From assembly GCA_034519515.1 (NCBI GenBank), contig JAXHOK010000042.1, forward strand, positions 1 to 64,000: 64,000 bases of DNA. The letters are read 5' to 3'. Positions 26,825 to 34,903 of this stretch are shown here, one piece after another. A program made the position numbers and the translations under genes. This DNA is from Arcicella sp034519515 (GTDB taxonomy: Bacteria; Bacteroidota; Bacteroidia; Cytophagales; Spirosomataceae). How positions within the stretch are numbered: position 1 is the first letter of the stretch; each line of letters begins with the position of its first letter. The notes under the pieces were generated by a model. It ran no database searches and was not told where the DNA came from. It was given only the letters and a program-made list of their open reading frames with translations.

Positions 26825-29431
26825 TTACTCTTCTCCGCTTTCGTCAGCCAAAGGAACATCTCCCTCCTCTCCTTCTGATGATGCTTCGATATTTTCCACT
26901 TCTGAACTAAGAACTTCGTTTTCTCCATCCTCCACTACTACTACGGCATCTGAATCTACGATAACTTCCTCCTCGGGGTCTTTTACGATTTTAGTTACTG
27001 ACGAAATTTCATCGGCTTCATTCTTTAAGCGAATCAATTTTACACCTTGGGTATTACGTCCCATTACTCGCAAATCTGCTACGGCGATACGTATCAGAAT
27101 TCCCGATTTAGTAATAATCATCAAATCGTTACTATCCGTTACTTCTTTGATTGCCACCAAGTTACCCGTTTTTTCGGTAATGTTTAGGGCTTTTACGCCT
27201 TTACCTCCACGGTTAGTTAAACGGTAATCTTCAACATCCGAACGCTTACCGAATCCTTTTTCTGAAACTACTAATAATTGTTGGGTTACGGGGTCTTCGA
27301 TACAAACCATTCCGACTGCCTTTTCGTGCAATTTCTCTTCGTCCAACCAAATACCTTTTACACCTGCGGCTGAACGTCCCATTGGGCGAACACGTGATTC
27401 CTCAAAACGAACTGAACGACCTGTGTTTGTGGCAATAATTACGTGGTTATTTCCATTAGTTAAACTTACATCTAACAAACGGTCATTTTCACGAATGGTG
27501 ATGGCGATAATTCCGTTTTGACGTGGACGTGAATAAGCCTCCAAAGTAGTTTTCTTAATCGTCCCGTCTTCCGTGCACATAACAATAAAATTATTGTTGA
27601 TATAATCAGGGTCGGTCAAAGATTTTACGTTGATAACCGCACGGATTGAATCACCACTTTCGATATTCATTAAATTCTGAACGGGTCTTCCTTTGGCAGT
27701 TTTTGAACCTTCGGGAACGGCATAAACTCTCAACCAAAAACATTTTCCGCTTTCAGTAAAAAATAATAGCCAGTTGTGCATCGTTGCCGTAAAAAGATGT
27801 TCGGTATAGTCGCTGTCTTTGGTGGCAACAGCTCTTGAACCAACTCCTCCTCTACCCTGTGCTTTATATTCGCCAATTGGAGTACGTTTGATATATCCTT
27901 GGTTTGAAACGGTGATCAACATTTCATCATCCGCAATCATATCCTCCACCGAGAATTCATCATCGGTCATGTTGATTTGCGTGCGGCGAGCATCTCCATA
28001 ACGTTCACGAATATCAAGCAATTCGTCCTTGATAATTTGTAATTGACGTTCTGGTTTTGCCAAAATATCTTCCAAATCTTCAATAATACGTTTGATTTCG
28101 TTGTATTCAGCAATGATTTTATCACGCTCCATACCCGTCAAACGCTGTAAACGCATTTCAAGAATGGCTTTTGATTGGATTTCTGATAAACCGAAACTTG
28201 CCATCAAACCTGCCTGAGCAGTATTGGGGTCTTTCGACTCACGAATCAATTTGATAACGGCATCCAGATTATCGAGAGCAATGATAAATCCTTCTAAAAT
28301 ATGGATTCTCTTTTGGGCTTCTCTTAAATCATATTGAGTACGGCGAACGACAACTTCATTACGGTGTTCAACAAAGTAATGAATTAAGTCTTTGAGATTC
28401 AGCGTATAAGGACGACCTTTTACTAAACAAACGTTATTGACCGAGAACGAAGATTGAAGTGCCGAAAATTTGTAAAGATTGTTCAATACAACGTTCGGAA
28501 CGGCATCACGTTTCAAATCAAAAACGATTCTCATTCCCTCTCGGTCAGACTCATCACGGATTTCTGAAATACCTTCGATACGTTTATCATTCACCAAATC
28601 AGCACATTGTTTTATCAAGGATGCCTTATTGACCATATACGGAATTTCGGAAATAATGATTTGGTCTTTTCCCGTTTTTGAAGTCTCAAAATTGGCAACT
28701 CCACGCACCACAATACGCCCACGACCCGTTTCAAAAGCATTTTTGATACCTGAAACACCGTAAATCGTACCGCCAGTTGGAAAATCTGGGGCTTTGATAT
28801 ACTCCATTAACCCTGGAATTGTAATATCGTTATCATCAATATAGGCGATAATTCCATTCACAACTTCCGTCAAATTATGCGGAGCCATGTTGGTTGCCAT
28901 ACCTACGGCAATACCCGATGTTCCGTTCAATAATAGGTTGGGGAATTTGGCAGGAAGCACTTTGGGTTCCATCAAAGAATCATCAAAGTTGGGTTGGAAA
29001 TCAACCGTTTCTTTGCCAATATCTGCTAATAATTCCTCCGCAATTCTTTTCAGACGTGCCTCAGTATAACGCATGGCGGCGGGTGAATCACCATCTACCG
29101 AACCAAAGTTTCCTTGACCATCCACCAAAGGATAGCGCAATGACCATTCCTGGGCCATCCTCACCATCGTATCATATACGGAAGAGTCGCCGTGAGGGTG
29201 AAACTTTCCCATAACCTCCCCTACTATACGAGCGGATTTTTTATAGGCTTTGTTGTAATTTACGCCCAACTCGTCCATTCCATAAAGAACACGGCGGTGA
29301 ACGGGTTTTAGTCCATCACGGACATCTGGCAAAGCACGAGACACAATTACGGACATCGAATAATCGATGTACGCTCCCCGCATTTCGTCTTCAATATTAA
29401 TGGGGATAATATTACTGGTTTGTTCTGACAT
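26825..29431 (-). CDS. gyrA: DNA gyrase subunit A
   Basis: 868 residues. Type IIA topoisomerase breakage-reunion subunit. The N-terminal winged-helix domain includes the quinolone-resistance region HPHGDSSVYDTMVRMAQEWS, with the sensitive-type serine and aspartate in place. The catalytic tyrosine sits in AAMRYTEARL. The tower and coiled-coil domain (RRTQYDLREAQKRIHILEGF) is followed by a beta-pinwheel with the GyrA box QGRGGVGSRA. The acidic C-terminal tail (EVLSSEVENIEASSEGEEGD) is usual for Bacteroidota GyrA. With GyrB it introduces negative supercoils. It lies 3-6 kb from the candidate origin. Confidence 0.97.
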   Translation of the reverse strand: MSEQTSNIIPINIEDEMRGAYIDYSMSVIVSRALPDVRDGLKPVHRRVLYGMDELGVNYNKAYKKSARIVGEVMGKFHPHGDSSVYDTMVRMAQEWSLRYPLVDGQGNFGSVDGDSPAAMRYTEARLKRIAEELLADIGKETVDFQPNFDDSLMEPKVLPAKFPNLLLNGTSGIAVGMATNMAPHNLTEVVNGIIAYIDDNDITIPGLMEYIKAPDFPTGGTIYGVSGIKNAFETGRGRIVVRGVANFETSKTGKDQIIISEIPYMVNKASLIKQCADLVNDKRIEGISEIRDESDREGMRIVFDLKRDAVPNVVLNNLYKFSALQSSFSVNNVCLVKGRPYTLNLKDLIHYFVEHRNEVVVRRTQYDLREAQKRIHILEGFIIALDNLDAVIKLIRESKDPNTAQAGLMASFGLSEIQSKAILEMRLQRLTGMERDKIIAEYNEIKRIIEDLEDILAKPERQLQIIKDELLDIRERYGDARRTQINMTDDEFSVEDMIADDEMLITVSNQGYIKRTPIGEYKAQGRGGVGSRAVATKDSDYTEHLFTATMHNWLLFFTESGKCFWLRVYAVPEGSKTAKGRPVQNLMNIESGDSIRAVINVKSLTDPDYINNNFIVMCTEDGTIKKTTLEAYSRPRQNGIIAITIRENDRLLDVSLTNGNNHVIIATNTGRSVRFEESRVRPMGRSAAGVKGIWLDEEKLHEKAVGMVCIEDPVTQQLLVVSEKGFGKRSDVEDYRLTNRGGKGVKALNITEKTGNLVAIKEVTDSNDLMIITKSGILIRIAVADLRVMGRNTQGVKLIRLKNEADEISSVTKIVKDPEEEVIVDSDAVVVVEDGENEVLSSEVENIEASSEGEEGDVPLADESGEE

Positions 29432-29688
29432 AAATCGTTTTAGACCCCTAAGCCCCGAAGGGAGAACTGTTTTAAGATTCTTTTTTTAGGGTTGGTATAA
29501 TTGGTTATTAATCGTTTTAAGGAAGTCCCTTTACCTCCTCGAAGGAAGGATTTTATGATTATTTTTTGATAGGGCTCACTATACAAATTTCGTGATTTTT
29601 TAAATGTTTTGCAAATATTGAAGGCAATAGATGAAGTGTTGAATGAGTTTTCGGTAAATTTGTTATTAATAATTGTCTGGATGACCCA
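29432..29688. repeat. Intergenic region upstream of gyrA with a loose inverted repeat
   Basis: CCCCTAAGCCCCGAAGGGAG (29448-29467) and a later CTCCTCGAAGGAAGGA (29538-29553) form weak inverted arms with TTTTAAG on their inner sides. The rest of the stretch shows no gene. Confidence 0.35.
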
Positions 29689-29730
29689 GTCTGAATTTAG
29701 ATTGCGAAACGTCGCAATCCAAATTCAGAC
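29689..29730. repeat. Palindromic repeat family B, compact hairpin copy
   Basis: A 19-bp stem, GTCTGAATTTAGATTGCGA with one mismatch to its partner, and the loop AACG. It lies 18 bases before the start of the RNase gene, so it would fold in that gene's leader. Confidence 0.75.
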
Positions 29731-29748
29731 AAAAAAACAATCAAACCC

Positions 29749-30273
29749 ATGAGATTTATCAAAAACGTATTCATATTATTTTTCCTTCTAACAGGCACTT
29801 TTTCAAGTTGCCAGCCTTCTGAAAAAAGTACTTCAAATCAAGAGAAAGTTACATCTTACGGACAAGATAAAGACGATTTCTCGGAAAATAACCATAGAAA
29901 GCATAAAAAACATCGGCAAAAAAGGGGAAAATCAGATGAAAACTCAAAATATACCCCTGAGAATCGTGCAGAAGATACACAATCGGATATTAGGACGGGC
30001 AATGTGCCTACGAAGGCTTTAAAAGTATTGAAATATGTCCGTGAGAATGGCGTAGCGATGGATGGATATGTAGGTGGACGAAGATTCGGAAACTACGAGA
30101 ATCTCCTCCCCAAAAAAGATGTTTCGGGCAGAAAGATAAATTACCAAGAATGGGACGTAAACCCCAAAATACGAGGTAAAAATCGTGGAGCAGAACGGTT
30201 GATTACAGGTTCGGATGGGGAGGCTTATTATACTGATGATCATTATCGGAGTTTTGTTGAGGTGAGAAATTAA
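29749..30273 (+). CDS. Barnase-type ribonuclease, probable lipoprotein
   Basis: 174 residues. A signal peptide ends at a likely lipobox cysteine (TGTFSSCQ). A charged linker rich in Lys, His and Asp follows, and residues about 90-174 form a microbial RNase domain: GYVGGRRFGNYENLLPKKD, YQEWDVNPKIRGKNRGAERL, ITGSDGEAYYTDDHYRSF. The glutamate in QEWD, the arginine in NRGAER and the histidine in DDHY correspond to the catalytic triad of barnase. It would cut RNA outside the cytoplasm. It could be a toxin against neighbours or a nutrient-scavenging enzyme. A barstar gene lies 2 kb downstream. Confidence 0.85.
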   Translation: MRFIKNVFILFFLLTGTFSSCQPSEKSTSNQEKVTSYGQDKDDFSENNHRKHKKHRQKRGKSDENSKYTPENRAEDTQSDIRTGNVPTKALKVLKYVRENGVAMDGYVGGRRFGNYENLLPKKDVSGRKINYQEWDVNPKIRGKNRGAERLITGSDGEAYYTDDHYRSFVEVRN

Positions 30274-30289
30274 TCTAAAAATCTTAAAT

Positions 30290-30754
30290 ATGAATCATGA
30301 AACTGTGGACACTTTTGAAAGTAGCATTTACGAAAATATCAATTTTATTTCTCGATATAAAAAACTGTATGCAAAATACAATAATTGGGATAATCGAATT
30401 TCTAAAATTGACAAGAAAGAGGTTTCATCAATTTTAGAAACATATAATTATCCATTTAAATATGTTGATAGCACGTACTATTGCAAAGAATCTATTGAGT
30501 CATATACTTTTCATATCGCAATACAAGTTAAAGGAGGAATTCCAATTCTAACTTTCAATATTGAGAAAGACAATGTTTTCTACCCTTTAACGGGACACAA
30601 TTTAACAAGAGCATATAAATTACTCCTTAATTTAGAAACAGCTTTGATAGTTACTTTCATAGATTATGAACAATTAAACGAAATAATGAAAGAATATTTG
30701 AGAATCTATGAAGATTTTAAAATTGAGTTTTTAAACCAAGTTAAGGTTATCTAA
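30290..30754 (+). CDS. Unknown protein directly after the RNase
   Basis: 154 residues, soluble, with no signal peptide and no recognised domain. It starts 16 bases after the RNase stop, so the two are very likely cotranscribed. The mix of helical and strand-like segments (YTFHIAIQVKGGIPILTFNI, TRAYKLLLNLETALIVTFID) and high content of Tyr, Ile, Lys and Glu are like small immunity proteins. An immunity or chaperone role for the RNase is inference from position only. Confidence 0.6.
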   Translation: MNHETVDTFESSIYENINFISRYKKLYAKYNNWDNRISKIDKKEVSSILETYNYPFKYVDSTYYCKESIESYTFHIAIQVKGGIPILTFNIEKDNVFYPLTGHNLTRAYKLLLNLETALIVTFIDYEQLNEIMKEYLRIYEDFKIEFLNQVKVI

Positions 30755-30859
30755 TACACCATTAGTCATGATTATTTCCACTAATTATCTTGAAATAGTA
30801 ATATAAATTAAGATCATTAACAATCTACTAAAAAACAATAAAACCACTATCTTTACTAA

Positions 30860-31025
30860 ATGGAGCCACTATATACAGAAGACCAAATATTTATACCGAT
30901 TATTTCAGATTATGGGCGGTTCGCCACTGCGATTCAAGGCTACTTTTGGTAATGAAGCCAATACAATGTTTCTGAGAAAGGCATGGCAAGCACTTATCAA
31001 ATTAATAGATTTAATGAAATTATAA
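30860..31025 (+). pseudogene. Small frameshifted remnant, unrecognised
   Basis: A frame from the ATG at 30860 (MEPLYTEDQIFIPIISDYG) flows after a one-base shift near 30915 into GSPLRFKATFGNEANTMFLR and ALIKLIDLMKL, ending at 31025. Together they would give about 54 residues. I do not recognise the family. It lies just before the ParDE pair in the accessory island and may be left from a mobile gene. Confidence 0.3.
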
Positions 31026-31046
31026 AATTCATCAAATATTGATTTT

Positions 31047-31068
31047 TTACCAATTTTTGGTAACTTTA
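31047..31068 (+). promoter_or_regulatory. Operator and -7 box of the ParDE pair
   Basis: The perfect palindrome TTACCAA-TTT-TTGGTAA (31047-31063) overlaps TAACTTTA (31061-31068), one base off the TAnnTTTG consensus, 15 bases before the antitoxin ATG. This fits autorepression by a ribbon-helix-helix antitoxin. Confidence 0.55.
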
Positions 31069-31083
31069 AAGAAAAATAAAGGA

Positions 31084-31332
31084 ATGAAAAATACATCAAT
31101 ATCATTAGGAAATTATTTCGACCAGTTTGTTGGAAGCCAAGTTTCAGTGGGACGATACAAAAATGTGAGTGAGGTAATCCGTGCTGGACTTCGGCTTTTG
31201 GAAGATGAAGAAAATAAAGTTATTACCTTGAAAAGTGCTATCCAACAAGGACTTAATAGCCCAAGAGTGGAAAATTTTGACTTTGACGAGCATCTTGCTA
31301 AACTAAAATCAGAAAGGAAAACAAATGGCTAA
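31084..31332 (+). CDS. ParD-type antitoxin
   Basis: 82 residues from the ATG at 31084. The N-terminal part is a ribbon-helix-helix DNA-binding domain of the ParD/CC2985 group (NTSISLGNYFDQFVGSQVSV, then NVSEVIRAGLRLLEDEENK). The C-terminal part (ENFDFDEHLAKLKSERK) is the usual toxin-wrapping tail. It overlaps the toxin start by 8 bases. Its own promoter carries a palindromic operator. Confidence 0.9.
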   Translation: MKNTSISLGNYFDQFVGSQVSVGRYKNVSEVIRAGLRLLEDEENKVITLKSAIQQGLNSPRVENFDFDEHLAKLKSERKTNG

Positions 31333-31624
31333 AATTACCTTCAGACAAGAAGCCATTGATGACTTGACCGATATTTGGGATTATACGTTACAAAAATGGT
31401 CAGAAAAACAAGCGGATAAATATCATAACACTATTAAACAGGCTTGTAAAGATATTTCAGAAAATCCATATATAGGAAGGAGTTATGATGAAATAAGCAA
31501 ATATCTATTCGGGCTAAAATCGGGTAATCACATTATTTTTTATCATTCCATTTCAGAGGATGAAATAGAAGTGATTAGAATATTACACGAAAGAATGGAT
31601 TTGAAGAACAAAATAAACGAATAA
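31325..31624 (+). CDS. ParE/RelE-type toxin
   Basis: 99 residues. ParE-superfamily fold: AKITFRQEAIDDLTDIWDYT, the segment NPYIGRSYDEISKYLFGLKS, then GNHIIFYHSISEDEIEVIRI and a closing LHERMD. ParE toxins usually poison gyrase. RelE-like ones cut mRNA, and sequence alone does not separate them here. It is translated together with the upstream antitoxin. Confidence 0.9.
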   Translation: MAKITFRQEAIDDLTDIWDYTLQKWSEKQADKYHNTIKQACKDISENPYIGRSYDEISKYLFGLKSGNHIIFYHSISEDEIEVIRILHERMDLKNKINE

Positions 31625-31641
31625 AAATTTATATAAATTTG
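31610..31641 (+). promoter_or_regulatory. Promoter ahead of the PD-(D/E)XK-like gene
   Basis: TTTG (31610-31613), 20 bases, then TAAATTTG (31634-31641), a perfect TAnnTTTG box. An inverted repeat GTAGTACA...TTGTACTAC follows at about 31653-31681. Confidence 0.65.
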
Positions 31642-31715
31642 CACCACACCAGTAGTACAGAATATCAATTTTTGTACTACTTTTCTTTTTGAGAATTTAT
31701 CAATAATTTCAGATT

Positions 31716-32318
31716 ATGGCATATACAGAATTTACCTTATCAGATTTAGAGGAAAAATTTGGTATCAAACACGAAAGAATGTATCTTCAATTTCCGTCAA
31801 TTCGCATTGAACCAAGCGAGAGGCTAAAATTGGAGTTGGAAGAAAGTGCCGAAATGCCTATCAAAAGCGAAAAAGCAAGAAGCGAGTGGATTGTTGTTCC
31901 CATTTTGAAAGAATTGAGACGAATAAATAGTAATTTTTTTACCATCTATTCTGGCGATACGCTGGTGGGTGATAAACTGAGTGGCTTGCAAGGTGAATGT
32001 GATTTTATTCTGAGCAAAGACACAAAATCTTATGAAATCAGTACGCCCATTTTTCATATCGTTGAAGCAAAACGAAACGATTTGGAAGAAGGAGTAAAGC
32101 AATGTGCTGCCCAATTAGTCGGGGCAAAAATGTATAATGATAGAAAGGGAATAAAAACCGAGAAAATATACGGTTGCACCACAACGGGCGATGTTTGGCA
32201 ATTTTTAGAGTATTCTGATAAGATTTATATTGATATGAAAAAATATTACCTTGGGGAAATTGATGAATTATTGGGAGTTTTCCAAAATATTATTAATTAC
32301 AGTAAAGATTCGATTTAG
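31716..32318 (+). CDS. PD-(D/E)XK nuclease-like protein
   Basis: 200 residues, no signal peptide. The central segment has the core of the PD-(D/E)XK fold: the aspartate in GECDFIL, then IFHIVEAKRND with the E-x-K pair, and a following glutamine in KQCAAQLVGAKMYND. Similar stand-alone proteins resemble the N-terminal nuclease part of type I restriction subunits. No partner methylase or helicase is nearby, so it could be an orphan nuclease, a defence part or an inactive relative. It has its own promoter. Confidence 0.6.
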   Translation: MAYTEFTLSDLEEKFGIKHERMYLQFPSIRIEPSERLKLELEESAEMPIKSEKARSEWIVVPILKELRRINSNFFTIYSGDTLVGDKLSGLQGECDFILSKDTKSYEISTPIFHIVEAKRNDLEEGVKQCAAQLVGAKMYNDRKGIKTEKIYGCTTTGDVWQFLEYSDKIYIDMKKYYLGEIDELLGVFQNIINYSKDSI

Positions 32319-32350
32319 AAAAACTGGAAACTTCAAAATATAAAGAGACA

Positions 32351-32767
32351 ATGGCAAACTATACAATCTTAAATTCGTTATCCAATAAACACTCTACCGA
32401 AAAAACTCTGGTGGTTGTTATTGATGGCGAACAAATTGATACGCTTGATAAATTTTACCAAGAATTAATCGTTCAACTCAAACTTGATGATGATTTTGGG
32501 TGTAATTTGGATGCTTTTGATGAAATGATTAATGATTTGGATTGGCTGGACGAAACGTCTATCTATCTAATTTTCAAGAATTATGATGATTTTTTATCGG
32601 AAGAAAATGATGAAGCTCGTGAAATTATCCTCACAATTCTGGATGATGCCGCCACCGAATGGAAACGGGATGCTGATTCCAAAAAATTAAGAATACACAT
32701 CGAACCTTCTGAATTAGCTGAGGATGATTTGGAGACGATTGGATTAGATTATAAAACTGATGATTGA
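32351..32767 (+). CDS. Barstar-family ribonuclease inhibitor
   Basis: 138 residues. The barstar fold is visible in VVVIDGEQIDTLDKFYQELI, LKLDDDFGCNLDAFDEMIND and LDWLDETSIYLIFKNYDDFL, the acidic face that blocks barnase-type active sites. It is longer than barstar (about 90 residues) because of N-terminal and acidic C-terminal additions. It would protect the cytoplasm from the RNase encoded at 29749, although the two genes are separated by an inserted block. It ends three bases before the phosphatase ATG. Confidence 0.85.
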   Translation: MANYTILNSLSNKHSTEKTLVVVIDGEQIDTLDKFYQELIVQLKLDDDFGCNLDAFDEMINDLDWLDETSIYLIFKNYDDFLSEENDEAREIILTILDDAATEWKRDADSKKLRIHIEPSELAEDDLETIGLDYKTDD

Positions 32768-32770
32768 ATT

Positions 32771-34687
32771 ATGAACGTATATAAATTCCTAAGTAAATTT
32801 TACGGAAGACTTCCTTTGAATGGAAGCCTGCCGTTCAGTCGAATTACAATTTTATTAACGATATTTCTTCTATACATATCGCAAAGTATCACCGCCCAAA
32901 AAATAACCCGTGGACCATATATTCAAATGGCAACCTCTACGAGTATGATGATTCGCTGGCGGACAGATATTGCGATGGCTTCCAAAATCAATTTTGGAAT
33001 TTCACAAAATAGTCTAAGCTCCTCATTATCAGATAATACTGCAAAAATAGACCATCAAATTACGCTTGATAAACTAACGCCCAATACAAAATATTTTTAT
33101 GCAGTTGCCAATGCCAGTACAGTTTTGCAGGGTGATAAAGATAATTTTTTTGTAACCTCCCCTCCCGTTAATTCTGAACAGAAAGTACGAATTTTTGCCT
33201 TGGGTGACATGGGAATGGGAACTGATGTACAGACCAAAGTTTACCAACAATATCTCAAATATATTGGCAATAATTATACCGATCTGTGGTTACTTTTGGG
33301 CGATAATGCTTATGCACAAGGCTACGATTGGGAATTTCAAGAGCGTTTTTTTGAATATTATCAAACAGAACACTTGATGAAACAAACTGCCATTTTTCCA
33401 TCACCTGGCAATCATGACTATTCGCCCATTCCTGGTGACCACAGAATAGAAGACCCTGCTCTGGATTATTTCAAGATATTCTCGATGCCTACCAAAGGAG
33501 AAATTGGCGGAGTCCCTTCTAACTCCGAAGCCTATTATTCTTATAATTACGCCAATATTCACTTTATAAGTTTAGATTCTTACGGACGTGAAGAGATGGA
33601 CAGACGTCTGTTCTCAAAAGATAGTGACCAGATGAAGTGGCTGGAAAGTGATTTGAAAGCAAATAAACAAAAATGGACGATTTTATACTGGCATCATCCA
33701 CCATACGCTATGGGTTCTCGGAATTCGGACACTGAAGAAGAATTACGTTTGCTGAGAGAAGGTATTGTCCCACTTTTAGAAAAATATAGAGTTGATTTAG
33801 TCTTGAATGGTCACAGCCATGCCTACGAACGTTCGCAGATGATAAAAGGACATTATGGTTTAGAATCAACTTACGATTCCAAAATTCATGCTGCCACTAA
33901 TTCAAATGGGCGTTATGATACTACAAAAGAATCTTGTCCTTATATAAAAAATAGTCAAAGTGCTGTAAATGAGGGAATTATATATGTTGTTAACGGTTGT
34001 GGAGCAAGCAATGGTCGCTCACAAACTACTTATCCACACGATGCCATGATGTATTCTAATAATAAAGATGGAGGTTCTTTATATTTGGAAATTGAAGGAA
34101 ATCGTTTGGATGCTAAGTTCATTACAGAAGACGGAAGCATAAAAGATCAGTTTACTATTTTAAAAGATGTAAATCAAAAACAAGTAATTAAATTAGAGGA
34201 TAATCAAAATAGTGTACCTCTACAAGCCTCGTGGACAGGCAACTACAATTGGCAACACGACAAATCGAAGAATAAAAATGTAACGGTTTCGCCCGTAGTT
34301 ACGACAAAATATGTTGTTCAAGACGACCAAAAATGTTTGCAAGATGAATTTACAGTGAGAGTGAGTTCTGCTTATAATCTCAAAGATTTCAATTTGACCG
34401 TAACCAAAAATGGTCTGGCAGTGGACTTCTTGACGACTCGTGAAAGAGGCATTGCTCATTACGAGATTGAACAACAAAATGGTAGCGGTATTTTCAAAAG
34501 TGTTGCAAAAATAGACTCAAAAGCACTCAATCAAATATCTGACAAACCTCTCATTTACAGATATTTAGATAGTATTTTAGAGAATACTTCATCCATAAAT
34601 TATCGAATAAAAATAACTGATAATGAGGGGCTTATAAGATATTCAGAAGTAAAAACAATTGAGCCTATTCTGAAAATTTCGGATTAG
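32771..34687 (+). CDS. Purple-acid-phosphatase-like metallophosphoesterase
   Basis: 638 residues. After an N-terminal membrane/signal segment (ITILLTIFLLYISQSITAQ) comes a fibronectin-like purple acid phosphatase N domain (ITRGPYIQMATSTSMMIRWR). The calcineurin-type metal site motifs are FALGDMGMG, LLGDNAYAQG, GNHDYSP, YWHHPPYAMG and NGHSHAYER. The C-terminal quarter is a beta-rich tail ending YRIKITDNEGLIRYSEVKTI. Tails like this usually lead into a type IX sorting domain, which is absent here. It probably releases phosphate from organic esters outside the cell. Confidence 0.88.
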   Translation: MNVYKFLSKFYGRLPLNGSLPFSRITILLTIFLLYISQSITAQKITRGPYIQMATSTSMMIRWRTDIAMASKINFGISQNSLSSSLSDNTAKIDHQITLDKLTPNTKYFYAVANASTVLQGDKDNFFVTSPPVNSEQKVRIFALGDMGMGTDVQTKVYQQYLKYIGNNYTDLWLLLGDNAYAQGYDWEFQERFFEYYQTEHLMKQTAIFPSPGNHDYSPIPGDHRIEDPALDYFKIFSMPTKGEIGGVPSNSEAYYSYNYANIHFISLDSYGREEMDRRLFSKDSDQMKWLESDLKANKQKWTILYWHHPPYAMGSRNSDTEEELRLLREGIVPLLEKYRVDLVLNGHSHAYERSQMIKGHYGLESTYDSKIHAATNSNGRYDTTKESCPYIKNSQSAVNEGIIYVVNGCGASNGRSQTTYPHDAMMYSNNKDGGSLYLEIEGNRLDAKFITEDGSIKDQFTILKDVNQKQVIKLEDNQNSVPLQASWTGNYNWQHDKSKNKNVTVSPVVTTKYVVQDDQKCLQDEFTVRVSSAYNLKDFNLTVTKNGLAVDFLTTRERGIAHYEIEQQNGSGIFKSVAKIDSKALNQISDKPLIYRYLDSILENTSSINYRIKITDNEGLIRYSEVKTIEPILKISD

Positions 34688-34732
34688 TTTGATGAATAAA
34701 TAACAAATGAAACTATATACTTATTAATGCGA

Positions 34733-34820
34733 CTCCAAATTTTAGAGAAAATAACCGCCATCAGGGTTACGGAACAAAGCCTTGACGGCGGTTATTACCC
34801 CGTCAGCGGTTCTAAATTAG
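34733..34820. repeat. Phrase-type imperfect hairpin after the phosphatase
   Basis: AATAACCGCCATCAGGG (left) pairs with CCTTGACGGCGGTTATT (right), and outer CCAAATTTTAGA pairs with TTCTAAATTAG. The right arm contains an extra repeat unit (GTCAGCGGTT). Confidence 0.65.
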
Positions 34821-34846
34821 TAAATAAAGTGCATAATTTCGATAAG

Positions 34847-34881
34847 AAAAGAGGTTCAGAAATCAATTCTGAACCTCTTTT
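34847..34881. terminator. Bidirectional terminator
   Basis: AAAAGAGGTTCAGAA, loop ATCAA, and its perfect complement ending in a T run. It separates the convergent phosphatase and S9 peptidase genes. Confidence 0.9.
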
Positions 34882-34903
34882 GTTTTGCGTTAATCTTTAA
34901 AAT

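Noticed and set aside
26736..27227. 163-codon plus-strand frame opposite the end of gyrA
   Set aside because: Serine- and threonine-rich antisense of the acidic GyrA tail; gyrA is certain.
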